DNA from: Bombus terrestris
Taxonomy: Eukaryota > Arthropoda > Insecta > Hymenoptera > Apidae
DNA: 64,000 nt
Assembly (NCBI RefSeq): GCF_910591885.1
Contig: NC_063275.1
Coordinates: forward strand, 8,234,501 to 8,298,500
Direction of reading: 5' to 3'
Part shown: positions 51,176 to 62,358 of the stretch, in pieces
Position numbering within the stretch: the first letter of the stretch is position 1
Layout of the letters: every line of letters begins with the position of its first letter
Notes under the pieces: model-generated
Databases searched by the model: none
What the model saw: the letters and a program-made list of their open reading frames with translations, nothing else
Told to the model about the DNA's origin: nothing
Position numbers and translations under genes: made by a program

Positions 51176-52879
51176 CTGAATTTTAAAGATTTGAATCTAA
51201 TTAAATATTTCAACTTTTAAAAATATCATCCCCTTATTTTTTTATTGAAGGAATTGGAATCTCCATATAGAGATTACTATGCAATACAGTGCACATCACA
51301 CAGTGTCAAACAAATTACAAGTACGGTTAGAATCTGTACATAATTTTCTTATACTATTAAGCTACAGTTTTTAAAAAACAAATAACTGAGATTGCACTAT
51401 CGTTATAGTATTGTAAGTAACATAATTATTTACAGTATACGTACAGTATAGTAAGGTTGCACACTAAAATAATAAATAATGATGAGAAAAAGGTCAATCT
51501 CTACAGTTGTTTAATTAATATAGGTTTCCTATTTATTTATTACAAATATATATTACAGCTGTACAAGTGTCTACAGTGCCTGATATGTAGATGAAAATGC
51601 TTTGTTTGAAAGCTCACAAAAGTGTTCAAATACTTGTTACATAAAACTTTTATGAATATATTATGTGTGTTGTACAAAACTCTCTGAAATTTTGCGCTGT
51701 GAAGCCGATCAACATTTGATTGCTTATGAATCGTCACTTTGTTGAATAAGAATCGCAATACAGACAATTTCGTTGTGAATTGAAAAGGAACTGCTTACAA
51801 CACTTTCAAGTGTTTATCACTTCCCTCTCCAGTCTCATGTGATACCAAACGTTCGAAGGTTCATGTTTCTTTACATGCTTCGGGCTTGAGTTTCGCCCGA
51901 ACATTAGCATTTTTTCTCATTTCCACATGTCTTCTTTCTGTTTTCAAGTTATTGAGATTTAACGAATATATTCAATTATTCGTTGCACCGACGCAGGAAG
52001 TTACAAATTAAGCTTAAGCGATATGAACGACGCTATGACCCTTCCCTTGAACCCGTATACTTGGCTGCTTTCACTTCACAATCATGTTTCCGAAACCATT
52101 ACTAATTGGTGCGTACCTAGCTTAGTTTAAAGATACGAAAGGAGCATAGAAATATTCATCGCAATGCATTTATTCACCGCAAAACTATATTAATAGTCCG
52201 ATCAAAATAGACATAAAAATAGTGATCAAAGAACAAAAATTCCAACAGAGAAAAATTTTGGTAGAAACCTTGGGTGCACCTTTAGAAATAAAGCGCCAAA
52301 AATCCCTATTGATTCCATGTGTGCTAAAAAAGTTATTCAAGGTCAAAGTCAAAATTTTCGGATTTTTTAAATTTTTCGTGAAAATGGTAAGTTTTATCGA
52401 AAATATAGCTCAGACAAAAATTGTAGATCATAAAATTATCTACAAAAATGTTTCTTTTTTCTCTGCATACTTTTTTTCCTAAGCATTACCATTCCTAAGA
52501 TATCGCCATTCTAAATGTTGAAGGAGTTACATTCTACATGATATGCACACATTTCCACACTACCTATGAGGTAGTGTACTTGGCGCTTTTCCACGATTTG
52601 TTATGACGGAGTTTTATGGGAAAATACTGTATTTACTGCATGATGATTAGTGATATTTACGATAACGCCTGATTATCTAGATATAAGGATCTTTTTGCAT
52701 CAAGATCACGTGCTCTAAAACCGTTCTATGTGTAAGTGAATAAATAACTCAAAGATTTAACGTCTAAATATCCGAATGTAATAAATCTGCAGAAGATCTG
52801 CCATACTTGCTGGATCTTCGTAATATGATCAAATTCTTCAACAATTGTACTAGATCATCTACTGATCCATTATATTACA
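51176..52879. other. AT-rich DNA, likely intron if the 51-kb exon is real
   Basis: The 86-codon frame at 52222-52482 is Lys/Phe-rich and has no domain. Nothing else can be named. Confidence 0.35.
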
Positions 52880-53650
52880 AATCAGTATTCTTAATAAATT
52901 CGATATATACTGACAGTTCCCGTTTTGACAAAGGCAACGGGTATGCTGTTATATATTAAGATAAAATTTTTAAATACGGTCTGGATGATACACGTTCAAT
53001 ATTTTCTATGAGGTGTATGCAGTAAGATCCACTCACCAAATCATTAAAATTGAAATTGAAATTGCTGATGCGAACAAATATTAAAATTTAATATTAAACT
53101 TAAATTAAATATTATACTCGCAGACTCTAAAAACGTAACTGAAAGCATGAAAAATCAAATAATCAATGAATCAATAATACAAAAAATCCATAACAGATTT
53201 CCTCTGGAAAAATAACAAAAAAGTCACACTAAGTTGGATCCCATCCCATATAGGCCTTATAAGTAACAAACCCGCAGATAAAATAGCTAAAAATGCTTCA
53301 ACCATATCCTTTCAAAGTACCTTAATTTTATACAGAGACTTCAGAAGTTTTTTGATTAACAAAATAATTAGAAAATGGAATGATTATTGGAAAGTTCATA
53401 CATCTTGAAAGATTTTCATGGTAAGGAGCAATATTTATGAAAACGTTCTATCAGCTCAATTACACAGACGAAACCAAATAATCCTTACTCGCTTAAGAAT
53501 TAACCATACGAATATATGGTGATGGCCATCTGATGTCGAAGAATAAGTGTAACGAATTTAACATGAATATCACAAGCAACCATGTTCTCGGAGACTGTTC
53601 ACCTTTAAATCTCACACGAAGAAAATCTCGGGGGCAAAAAGGATTCAATA
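52880..53650 (+). pseudogene. Degenerate LINE ORF2 tail: RNase H domain remnant
   Basis: Broken plus-strand frames give IYTDSSRFDKGNGYAVIY (RNase H start, normally YTDGS), ILADSKNVTESMKN (the A-D-S strand), TLSWIPSHIGLISNKPADK followed by IAKNAS (the WIPSHxGxxGNExAD strand) and RLRINHTNIWWW (tail motif RLRIGHT). The order is that of an RNase H domain and downstream region of an I/R1-type non-LTR retrotransposon. Many stops and frameshifts show it is old. No reverse transcriptase is seen upstream. It is distinct from the Jockey element at 58 kb, which lacks RNase H. Confidence 0.8.
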
Positions 53651-56600
53651 GCAATAGTTTCACTCATCAACGATATACGTGTTACATATTCTGAGAAACT
53701 ATATTAAAATGATAAACCCAACTATGTTTCAAAATAACTAACTAGCAAGTACATAGTTGCTAATGAACTAAGATGTTGATACTACTTCAAATCCCCAAAT
53801 AAAAAAAAAGAGTATACTTAAGTGTAAATCATTGATTTTAATGATACATATTTCACTGAATCTCTGTTGTAGTTTCCAAAGAAAGAATTCATCTACAATA
53901 TTTAAACAACTTCGAAAAAATATTATGTTGTTTAGAAATATGAACTTAAAATTTTGTAGAGAGAATAAAAAGACGCATTAATTAATACATAAAAAATACA
54001 AAATTTTATTTTTAAAAATACCGATGACCTTGAAATTTCATAACAAGACGATCTTGAGAAAAAGATTCTTTATTCTACAGTTTATTCTACAGTTTATTCT
54101 AAAGAGTTTATTCTACAGTTTTATATTCTAAGTTTAGTCTTAAAAATAGTGTAACAATAAAATAATGTAACTTAAAGGAGTATAACTTTGCCTTCAGGAT
54201 TTTTTTGTAAAGTTATAAAAAAATGGAGATATTTAGGTATTCTGATTTAGATGTTGCACTTTGTACAGTTGGCGCAGTTGAATTGGTTCTTTTTTCTCTT
54301 TCATCATTCTCCGCCAGAAACGAACGTAATATGTGTAGGAAAAAGCCTCAACTTCTTGCCGTTCACTCGCTGAAGCGATATTTCATTCGCGAAAATTTGA
54401 TATTCTGAGTGTGGTCGACGAGAAACACTTTCATACGTGCATAAAATTCGATGTAAGTCTGAATTTTTCAGGCAATAGTGAATGTCGCTAAATGAACCAA
54501 GAAAAGTTTATAATGTTGAAAAATTAGACAGCAGTATTCATCTATGATTCGTTCATTTTTACGATCATCTAATTATTACATTCATTTCATGATGATCGTT
54601 GAGAATAAATGAGTGCAGATCAGGTTTATGATATGGTTAATGTATTAAATACGATAAGTTATATTTCGAACCACGTCTTATCTAGCAGTCAAAGGAAGCC
54701 GTTTTTAAATTGTTTCTTTTTGTTTAGATGGAACAAAAATGTATTATATTATGCTTGCAAAAGTTATCTCAATGACTATTACATACGTATGGTTTCTTTA
54801 AGGTGAATAAAATTCCATCTAATTTTAAGTTGTGAAACAAATAAATATATTTAACTGGCAAGCTTGGTTCAAGAGCGGAATTAACTATTATAAATAACAT
54901 ATTATTACTTTTTTAAGGTTGTACCAACCTGAAGAAATCATTAGTATTGAACCACTTTGTAATAAAAGTATATCGTATTATTAAGTATCTACAATAAAAG
55001 TACAAAAGAAATTTGATCCGTAATGTACGTTTTGCTCGAATCTACTGTATGGTAGCGATGTGTTAAAAGATGGACATAAAATATTATAGATTTATATATA
55101 TTAGTAACAACGTATTTTCTTAATATTATGGCAGGTTATTTAATCTGATCTGCCGTTATTTAATCTTACCATAATTTATAACTGAACTAAGGACTCTGTA
55201 AAGACCTTGGCAAGGTGCTTGAGTGAATGTTAAAAAATCGATAGCCAGTGATTCGAACAGTCGAGCTATAAAGTATCAATGATATAACTATTTAAAAGAT
55301 GCGTGACATAGTTTAGTAGTAGATAGTTTATTTGATAGTAAACGACCTGACGTCACATTGCAAAAAATACAGATTTTGAGGGATCTGTATAAAGGATGGA
55401 GTATAGAAGGCACTGATACCTTTTGGCAAGGAGGCTATAAAGGATCGCATGATACCAAGAAAACTCAAAAGATAAGAAGATCTAATATACAAAATAAAAT
55501 TGAAGACTCTTAAAACCATGTAGTACACAAAAATATTTTGATTGAGCTACTATAATAGAATAGTCTAAAGTAATCACGTTCAATGGTCTATCCTGTATAA
55601 CAATTGAATATCGAAGAAAGTTTCAAACACGATAATAACTAACTAGTTTCGCGAACACCGGAAAAACAATATTTTATATGCATTGACTACATATACCTTT
55701 CATGAAAGTTTTAATTAAAAGTGTGTTTTATAACTGGATCAAACTAAATAAACATGGTACAAATATGACTTTTTACAGTATTTTAATGATTGTCTGTATA
55801 ATGTATCTAATAATTCTTCCGAGACTCCAAATGCAAATACATATGTATATACAACTAAATATTCTTTTAAGACTAACATTAATTTTCTAACTTATTATAT
55901 TAATTTAAATGACTAAAACCAGTTGGTTTGCAATTTATTTGAACATCAAAATTACTAAAGGAAGGCCAAGATCTGAAAAAAGAGAATACATTGGGAAATG
56001 TTGCGCAAAAAGAGGCTATTGTAAAAAATTTAAAAGAAGGTTATAAACAAACACGTGTTTGGAATTCACATGCAAATATTGTTTTTCGTTGTATCGTACA
56101 TAGGGACTTAACATACATGGAAATTAAATTAATTAAGATTTTATACTTTTGAATTGATACAAAATGGTAAATACTGAAGAGGCGAATGTACTGTCAAAAC
56201 AAAATAACATTGCACTTGTATAACAATTTTCAATTTCAACAAGATTAGTATAGATTTCGGTCAACGTTTTACATCTAGAAGTGGTCAGGAAACAAACACG
56301 AACTGACGTGAATATGATGAGAAGTAACATATGTTGTACCGTCTCTTTAACAACATTTCTTAAGCATGGCTGAACGTGATATGAATAGTACTGAAGTTCG
56401 TCCTCGAAGAAAATACGTGTCGTGCGTGAAAAGTTTGCGCGGAGACGTACGAATCTCGCGAAATCTCGAGAAGCGATGAATTTCATTTTTCTCATATGTC
56501 CCCATGGAGACGATGTGGCGCGACGTGCTGATGTGTGCGCAAATTCGCTAGGGCTATATCTGAAAATGTTACTGAATATCCAGTAAGAATATCTGGATAA

Positions 56601-57340
56601 AGAGACTTCTGCTCACTTTAGATACCTCTTTAAAAATGGATGAAGTTTTAACATTGTTTTCAATTTAAAAAATCGTCCTTCATTTTCTTCATCTTTAGAA
56701 AAATTTGAATACTTATAGAAATTTTTGATGAATATGTTATGTGTTTTATACAAGGACACATAGCAATTATAATTATACGAGTAAAGTTAGGAACAAATCT
56801 GTAGATGCAGCTATATAGAAGTTAGAAGATATTTAGTATAAATATATGAAAGGTTCACGAGGGAAAGGAGAAATGTCAAGATTTGGCATTTCTCAGAAAA
56901 CGGAAATTTATATCAAAATAAAACATAATTTTATTTTTCATTTTATTAGGCATCATCTTTGACTTTTACTTATAATTTTAAGTAATATATAATATATTAA
57001 ACTACAAAATGAAAATCATTTCTTTATTATATACCTCAATTTTCTATAGGTGCTGTAGGACTTTAAATTTGCAATACGACATAACCATTGATAAAGACAT
57101 ATAGGAGTATACCAGAAAATGCTAAACTCAAAATTCATTAAAATTGACATTCTCCTTTTTTCTCCGTGAATTCGTCATACTTATATTTATTGTAAGTATT
57201 TAAGCAACCAATAATCCATTAATTAATAATTAACTAATATTCAGTGTGGCCATCTTGAACACATATATATTATATATAATAATTTTTATGTAAAATGTAG
57301 TTATTTATATATATTAATTTTTATTAAATATATTAATATT
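53651..57340. other. AT-rich noncoding DNA
   Basis: Contains a short tandem of TTTATTCTACAG-like 12-mers (about 54065-54121). A minus frame at 56133-56495 (120 codons) starts in a GC-richer patch and contains RTTRIFFEDELQYYSYHVQP, faintly like an HTH of a Tc1/mariner-related transposase, but not enough to call. The remainder is featureless. Confidence 0.35.
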
Positions 57341-57535
57341 TTTTTATTAAATATATGTTTGCAATAAATGTCTTGTATCTTTTATATACATTTTCAGATC
57401 GATTGCAAATTTTACCAATATGCTCACGATACACTGTCTCGTCACAATCGTGTCTCATTACAATGCTAATGAAATTTCGAAATGCTTTGTATAATATGCA
57501 GCAAATATTTTTGTGAGCCTCTGTATATAGATATT
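57341..57535 (+). repeat. Dispersed repeat copy related to transposase flank at 4.84-4.97 kb
   Basis: Reads TTATTAAATATATGTTTGCA, AATGTCTTGTATCTTTTATA, TACATTTTCAGATCGATTGC, CAATCGTGTCTCATTACAAT and GCTAATGAAATTTCGAAATG, matching in order the reverse complement of 4842-4965. It is the best-preserved copy in the window and may be a non-autonomous derivative of that transposon. Confidence 0.6.
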
Positions 57536-58168
57536 ATACAATAAAAAGAATGAGTATAGATAGAGGAAAAGTAAGTAGAAAAAGTATACGTAATATTAAA
57601 TGAACTCGTATTTATAATATTCTTAGGTAAATGGTGAATTTATATAGTAAACGATATAAATGTCAAGAAAATTATATTTATAAATTGAAAAGAATATTTC
57701 ATTATTAATAAAGAAAAAAAATTATGAGTGATAGAATAATTTACTTTAATGTTATAGGATATAAAGAATAGGGCTATGATTATAAGTGCCAAGTAGATTG
57801 CAGCTATAAAAGATGAAAGTATAAACTGCAAATAAATAAATTTAAATAGTTTGATATATTTTTCATCGTTTATTATTCCTCCTCTAAATCTATAAAAATG
57901 GTAGATATTTAAACTCGATAACCCTTGAAAAATACATATATAATGTTATTTGCTAAATTGATGGGTTATTTTATTTCTATTGAAAATTATTACTTTTGAT
58001 ATTTTGTTTATAATTTCGACTATCCAGTTATTTGTTGCTGAGTTTATTTAACTACAATTATAACAGGCTGATAAATTCTTTATTAGTATATGTTGTTAAC
58101 AGCCTGTGTGGTCACAATTTTGATAAGACTAGAAATCGTTTAGAAAGTATCTGCTAATTATAGTTTAC
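57536..58168. other. AT-rich flank of the Jockey insertion
   Basis: No gene. An 8-bp inverted repeat ACAGGCTG / CAGCCTGT occurs at 58063-58107. The last six bases (GTTTAC, 58163-58168) may be the left copy of the Jockey target-site duplication. Confidence 0.4.
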
Positions 58169-58298
58169 ACTCCTGCTCGGGCAGCCGAGGAGGACGGACG
58201 TGTCTAGACGGTCGTCTTCTCTAGGTATAAGTGAATAGGGAAAAATGCTTCAAAGTAATAGTGCTGCAAAGTGATAGTGAGGAGGAAATAAAATAGCA

Positions 58299-59654
58299 AT
58301 GCAGATACCAACTATAAACATAGCAACAAAGGGAGAAACATATTATATAAAAAACAAACAAATTAACATGGAGACAGAAGAAACAAAAGAGCAGCGGGGA
58401 CAGGAAGAGAGCAATTCAGATTATGAAAGATACTATCAGGACGAAAGCTGGAAGCTAGCGAAGGCTAGCAAAAAACGCAAAACAACTACAGACATAAGTG
58501 CCATAGGAAACCCAGCTACAGAAAAGCAGCGATGGCTGCAAGAATTACCATTAAGCAACTCCTTCAGCTCACTAACAGAAGAAACAGACGCTGACCCCAT
58601 AAATAAAACTACAATCCAAACAAATCATATTACAAAACCACCACCAATTTTTGTTGAGGCCCAAATAATAGACCCGCTCATCGATCTACTAAATAATCTA
58701 GACGAGAAAAACAACTACACAATAAAGCAAACAAAACTGGAACAAGTAAAAATTCAAAAAAACACCCCAGAAACATTTAGGAAAGTTATAAAAGCATTAA
58801 AAGAAAAAAATGCTATTTACCACACGTATCAGCTAAAAACTGAAAGGAGCTATAAAATTGTCATAAGAGGATTGCATCCTAAGACGTACATACATAAACT
58901 AAGCGATGAGTTAGCAAAAATTGGTCATCAAACAAGAACAATAAACAATATAACAAGATTCGACACAAAGCAACCATTACCACTATTCTTAATAGAACTG
59001 GAACCCAGAAACAACAACAAGGAAATATATGATATCAAACAAATACTAAACACAATAGTAAAAATGGAACCACCACGACACAAAAAAGATATACCTCAAT
59101 GCATGCGGCGTCAACAATATGGACACACTAAAAATTATTGCAACAGAAGCCCAGCTTGCGTCAAGTGCGCAAAAAACCACTTAACTATACACTGCCCATA
59201 TTCTGGAAAAATAGAAGAAGTTAAATGCTATAACTGTAACGGAAACCACCCAGCCAGCTATAAAGGATGTGAAGTAAGAAAACAATTACAACGTAAACTG
59301 TTCCCGCCCCTACGAAGCAGGACAATCACTAACACACAAACCCAACAGGACAGCACAAAACCTGAAATAATACCAAATACAGAGCAAGCAACGAACACCA
59401 CACCCATCAGCACCAACACCATTGGTGGTCTAAGCTACGCTCAAGTAACCAGCCAATCGGCACATACAGACAACCAATACCACAGCAATAGTAACAATGA
59501 CACTGCAGAAATCAAAGAACTACTCAAACAATCCATAAAGAACACCAAAACGCTAACCAGAATGATAAGCGAACAAAACGCAGTACTCAGACAGCAAACC
59601 CAACAAATCACAGTCATGCTACAACTAATTACAAACGTGCTAAGCAAAAAATAA
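58299..59654 (+). CDS. Jockey ORF1: nucleic-acid-binding gag-like protein, 451 aa
   Basis: In Jockey elements ORF1 binds the element RNA and forms the ribonucleoprotein. The N-terminal ~150 residues are charged and polar. Residues ~165-265 match the gag-like pre-knuckle domain (RSYKIVIRGLHPKTYIHKLS). CCHC knuckles follow at ~269-325: ACVKCAKNHLTIHC and CYNCNGNHPASYKGC are recognisable. The first knuckle reads QCMRRQQYGHTKNYC, where the family has C-x2-C; codon 271 (59109-59111) is CGT (Arg) instead of a Cys codon, one base from TGT. The C-terminus is Gln/Asn/Thr-rich with a possible coiled coil. Two in-frame ATGs exist (58299 and 58368, TTAACATGGAG); I keep the first because the frame is open, but the second has better context. 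Confidence 0.88.
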   Translation: MQIPTINIATKGETYYIKNKQINMETEETKEQRGQEESNSDYERYYQDESWKLAKASKKRKTTTDISAIGNPATEKQRWLQELPLSNSFSSLTEETDADPINKTTIQTNHITKPPPIFVEAQIIDPLIDLLNNLDEKNNYTIKQTKLEQVKIQKNTPETFRKVIKALKEKNAIYHTYQLKTERSYKIVIRGLHPKTYIHKLSDELAKIGHQTRTINNITRFDTKQPLPLFLIELEPRNNNKEIYDIKQILNTIVKMEPPRHKKDIPQCMRRQQYGHTKNYCNRSPACVKCAKNHLTIHCPYSGKIEEVKCYNCNGNHPASYKGCEVRKQLQRKLFPPLRSRTITNTQTQQDSTKPEIIPNTEQATNTTPISTNTIGGLSYAQVTSQSAHTDNQYHSNSNNDTAEIKELLKQSIKNTKTLTRMISEQNAVLRQQTQQITVMLQLITNVLSKK

Positions 59655-62227
59655 AAACGGACACTCTAAAAATAGCAGCCTGGAACTCAAACGGCCTACA
59701 ACAACGGGCCCTCGAAATTAAAACATTCATAAACAATAACAATATAGACATACTACTTGTCTCAGAAACACACTTCACTACAAAAAGCTACTTGAAAATA
59801 CCATACTACACCATATATGATACCAAACACCCCTCAGGAAAAGCTCACGGAGGGACAGCAGTGATAGTCAGAAACGATATCAAACATTATCTACACAGCC
59901 AAGTTAACAAAGAATATTTACAAGCAACCACTGTTACAGTTCAAACTAGCAGCAACTACTTCCAGTTGTCAGCAGTATATATGCCTCCGCGACACAAAAT
60001 AACATCACAAATGTGGGAAGAATACTTCCAGGACCTAGGGGACAAGTACATCGCAGCGGGAGACTACAACTCAAAGCACACGCTATGGGGGTCAAGAAAC
60101 ATTACACCTCGAGGCAGAACACTGGAAAAATACATTAGAAATAATAACCTCAATATATTATCCACAGGAACACCGACACATTGGCCGACTGACCTGAACA
60201 AAAAACCAGATCTTCTGGACTTTGCAGTTACAAGGGGACTAAACACAAATAAACTAAAAATAACACCCAACCTCGAGCTCAGCTCCGATCATACACCCAT
60301 AATAATTGAATACAGAAACAAACCAATACACTATAGCAAAACAGAAACACTATGCAATAAAACCACCAAATGGCAAACTTTCAAAGAAATAATAGAAAGC
60401 AAAATAAACTGCCCGTTGAAAACTCCTGAACACATAGAACAGGCAGTAGCAACATTGACAGCAACTATTCAAGAAGCAGCAAGGACAACCACTACACCCG
60501 AATCAACCAGCAGACAAACAATAACAATCCCGCAAGAAATACTCGACAAAATTAGAGAAAAAAGAAAAGCAAAAGCAAAATGGCAAAAATACAGAACTCG
60601 AGAAAACAAAAAACACTTAAACAAACTTGCAAAGGAAATAAAAAACAAAATAAAGGAGCACAACAATAACGAATTCGCAAGGTTCATAGGGACACTCTCC
60701 ACACACGAGAACACCAACTACTCACTATGGAAAGCCACGAAAAAAATAAGGAAGCCAATAATACCCCTCCCAGCAATCAGAAAAGCAGATAACACATGGG
60801 CAAGAAGCAACGAAGAACAAGCTGAAGAATTCTCCAACCACATCTGCAACACATTCACACCACACATTATCAACAACAGCAACCTCAAAAGTCATACGGA
60901 GGAGGATCCACAAACCACTATTACCACAACCGACAAGGAATACACCATACCTAAAACATCAGCACAAGAAATTAGAAACATAATTGATAAAACAAAAAAC
61001 AACAAAGCACCAGGAATCGACCTAATCAATGGTAAAATCTTGAAAAACCTTCCGCCAAAAGCAATAAGACTAATGACAATAATATTCAATGCAATTCTAA
61101 GAATTCAATACTTCCCCAAACCATGGAAATTAGCACAGATCAAAATGTTACATAAACCAGGCAAAGACCCGCACCAAACTGCATCTTACAGACCAATATC
61201 AGTGCTTCCAGTATTTTCCAAAATACTGGAAAAAATAATATATTGTCGGATAAAAACAATAATAGAGACAAAAAAACTAATACCGGATCACCAATTTGGT
61301 TTCAGAAACAAACACTCCACGATAAAGCAAATGCACAGGCTTATAAACGAAATAATAGTAGCACTAGAAAACAAGGAATACAGAATACTATGTATAGCCC
61401 TCTTTATAGACATAGAGAAAGCATTCGATAAAATTAACCATGAAAGTCTACTACAAACAATTAGGAAACAATTCCCGGAGCAAATACACCAATTAATAAA
61501 ATCCTACCTAAGCAGCAGAACCTTCGTAATAAAAATCAAGGACACATATTCTCAAGTTAAAGACATCAAGACCGGGATACCACAAGGAAGCGTCCTAGGC
61601 TCAATACTATACACATTATACACGGCGAACATACCAAAAACTACCAACAGCACAGTATTGACATTCGCGAACGACACAGCTATACTAGTCAGGCATACTA
61701 ACCCAGAAACGGCAGTCAAAATACTACAAGAACATATCATAAAAATAGAAAATTGGCTACAAGAAAAACAAATAAAAGCAAACCCCAATAAATGCAACCA
61801 TATTACATTCACGCTACGAAAAAAGATACCACCAAACATCTTATTGAACGGCACGCATATAACACAAACAAAGCATGTCAAATACCTAGGACTTCACTTA
61901 GATACACAACTCACATGGAAACTACATATCAAATCAATAGTAGAAAAAATACAGAAAACAAGGAGACAAATGCATTGGCTAACAAGCCGAAAATCCAAAT
62001 TAAGCATAGAAAATAAATTAAAAATATATAAAACGATCATAAAACCAATCTGGACGTACGGAATACCATTATGGGGGGCGGCAGCAATGAGCCATATAAA
62101 CAAAATAGAGGTAATACAGGCTAAAATCCTTAGAACAATAGTAAACGGACCTTGGTACGTCAGAAACGAAGATATACGGAGGGACCTGGGAATCCCAATG
62201 GTCAATAGGTCAAAGGACATAACCTAG
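59654..62227 (+). CDS. Jockey ORF2: endonuclease + reverse transcriptase (inactivated)
   Basis: ORF2 nicks target DNA and copies the RNA at the nick. The endonuclease begins right after ORF1 (LKIAAWNSNGL) and keeps SETHF, AGDYNSKHTLWGS, LLDFAVT and SSDHTPI. Reverse transcriptase follows with KAPGID, SYRPISVLPVFSKILEKII, motif A FIDIEKAFD, motif B GIPQGSVLGS and motif C TFANDTAIL. In motif C the family has FADD; here the first Asp is Asn (AAC, 61670-61672), which should abolish catalysis. No ATG exists in this frame before ~59818; the frame is open upstream into ORF1, so the start given is simply the ORF1 stop region. The C-terminus stops at VNRSKDIT, shorter than I expect for the family after the GPWYVRNEDIRRDLGIP motif, suggesting a small 3' deletion. 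Confidence 0.9.
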   Translation, partial: KTDTLKIAAWNSNGLQQRALEIKTFINNNNIDILLVSETHFTTKSYLKIPYYTIYDTKHPSGKAHGGTAVIVRNDIKHYLHSQVNKEYLQATTVTVQTSSNYFQLSAVYMPPRHKITSQMWEEYFQDLGDKYIAAGDYNSKHTLWGSRNITPRGRTLEKYIRNNNLNILSTGTPTHWPTDLNKKPDLLDFAVTRGLNTNKLKITPNLELSSDHTPIIIEYRNKPIHYSKTETLCNKTTKWQTFKEIIESKINCPLKTPEHIEQAVATLTATIQEAARTTTTPESTSRQTITIPQEILDKIREKRKAKAKWQKYRTRENKKHLNKLAKEIKNKIKEHNNNEFARFIGTLSTHENTNYSLWKATKKIRKPIIPLPAIRKADNTWARSNEEQAEEFSNHICNTFTPHIINNSNLKSHTEEDPQTTITTTDKEYTIPKTSAQEIRNIIDKTKNNKAPGIDLINGKILKNLPPKAIRLMTIIFNAILRIQYFPKPWKLAQIKMLHKPGKDPHQTASYRPISVLPVFSKILEKIIYCRIKTIIETKKLIPDHQFGFRNKHSTIKQMHRLINEIIVALENKEYRILCIALFIDIEKAFDKINHESLLQTIRKQFPEQIHQLIKSYLSSRTFVIKIKDTYSQVKDIKTGIPQGSVLGSILYTLYTANIPKTTNSTVLTFANDTAILVRHTNPETAVKILQEHIIKIENWLQEKQIKANPNKCNHITFTLRKKIPPNILLNGTHITQTKHVKYLGLHLDTQLTWKLHIKSIVEKIQKTRRQMHWLTSRKSKLSIENKLKIYKTIIKPIWTYGIPLWGAAAMSHINKIEVIQAKILRTIVNGPWYVRNEDIRRDLGIPMVNRSKDIT

Positions 62228-62358
62228 CAAACACGAGGATGGTACCCCGCTGGGGGTAGCCACCAACATGCTAATTTAACTGTTAAAAAAATTCCACCAA
62301 ATGTCCAAATTGGACAAATTGTGAATTTCAATAAATAAAGAAAAAAAAAAACGTTTAC

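Larger units (their letters stand above)
58169..62351 (+). mobile_element. Jockey-clade non-LTR retrotransposon, nearly full length
   Basis: The element runs from a GC-rich 5' UTR (58169-58298, including hairpin-prone CTCGGGCAGCCGAG) through ORF1 and ORF2 to AATAAATAAAG and a poly-A tail ending at 62351. GTTTAC occurs just before the 5' end (58163-58168) and one base after the tail (62353-62358), a plausible short target-site duplication. ORF1 with zinc knuckles plus ORF2 with apurinic endonuclease and reverse transcriptase but no RNase H is the Jockey layout. The A-rich plus strand contrasts with flanking DNA. Frames are largely intact, implying recent insertion, but key residues are lost (see ORFs). 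Confidence 0.93.

Noticed and set aside
55240..55285. GATTCGAACAGTCGAGC, like the T-arm of a tRNA on minus
   Set aside because: No acceptor stem, D-arm or anticodon arm can be fitted around it.
56133..56495. 120-codon minus frame with RTTRIF...YYSYHVQP, faintly like a transposase HTH
   Set aside because: Similarity covers only about 20 residues without the flanking motifs; too weak to call.
59441..62220. Minus-strand frames of 62-109 codons across the Jockey element
   Set aside because: They are antisense shadows of ORF1 and ORF2, whose A-rich codons leave few stops on the complement.
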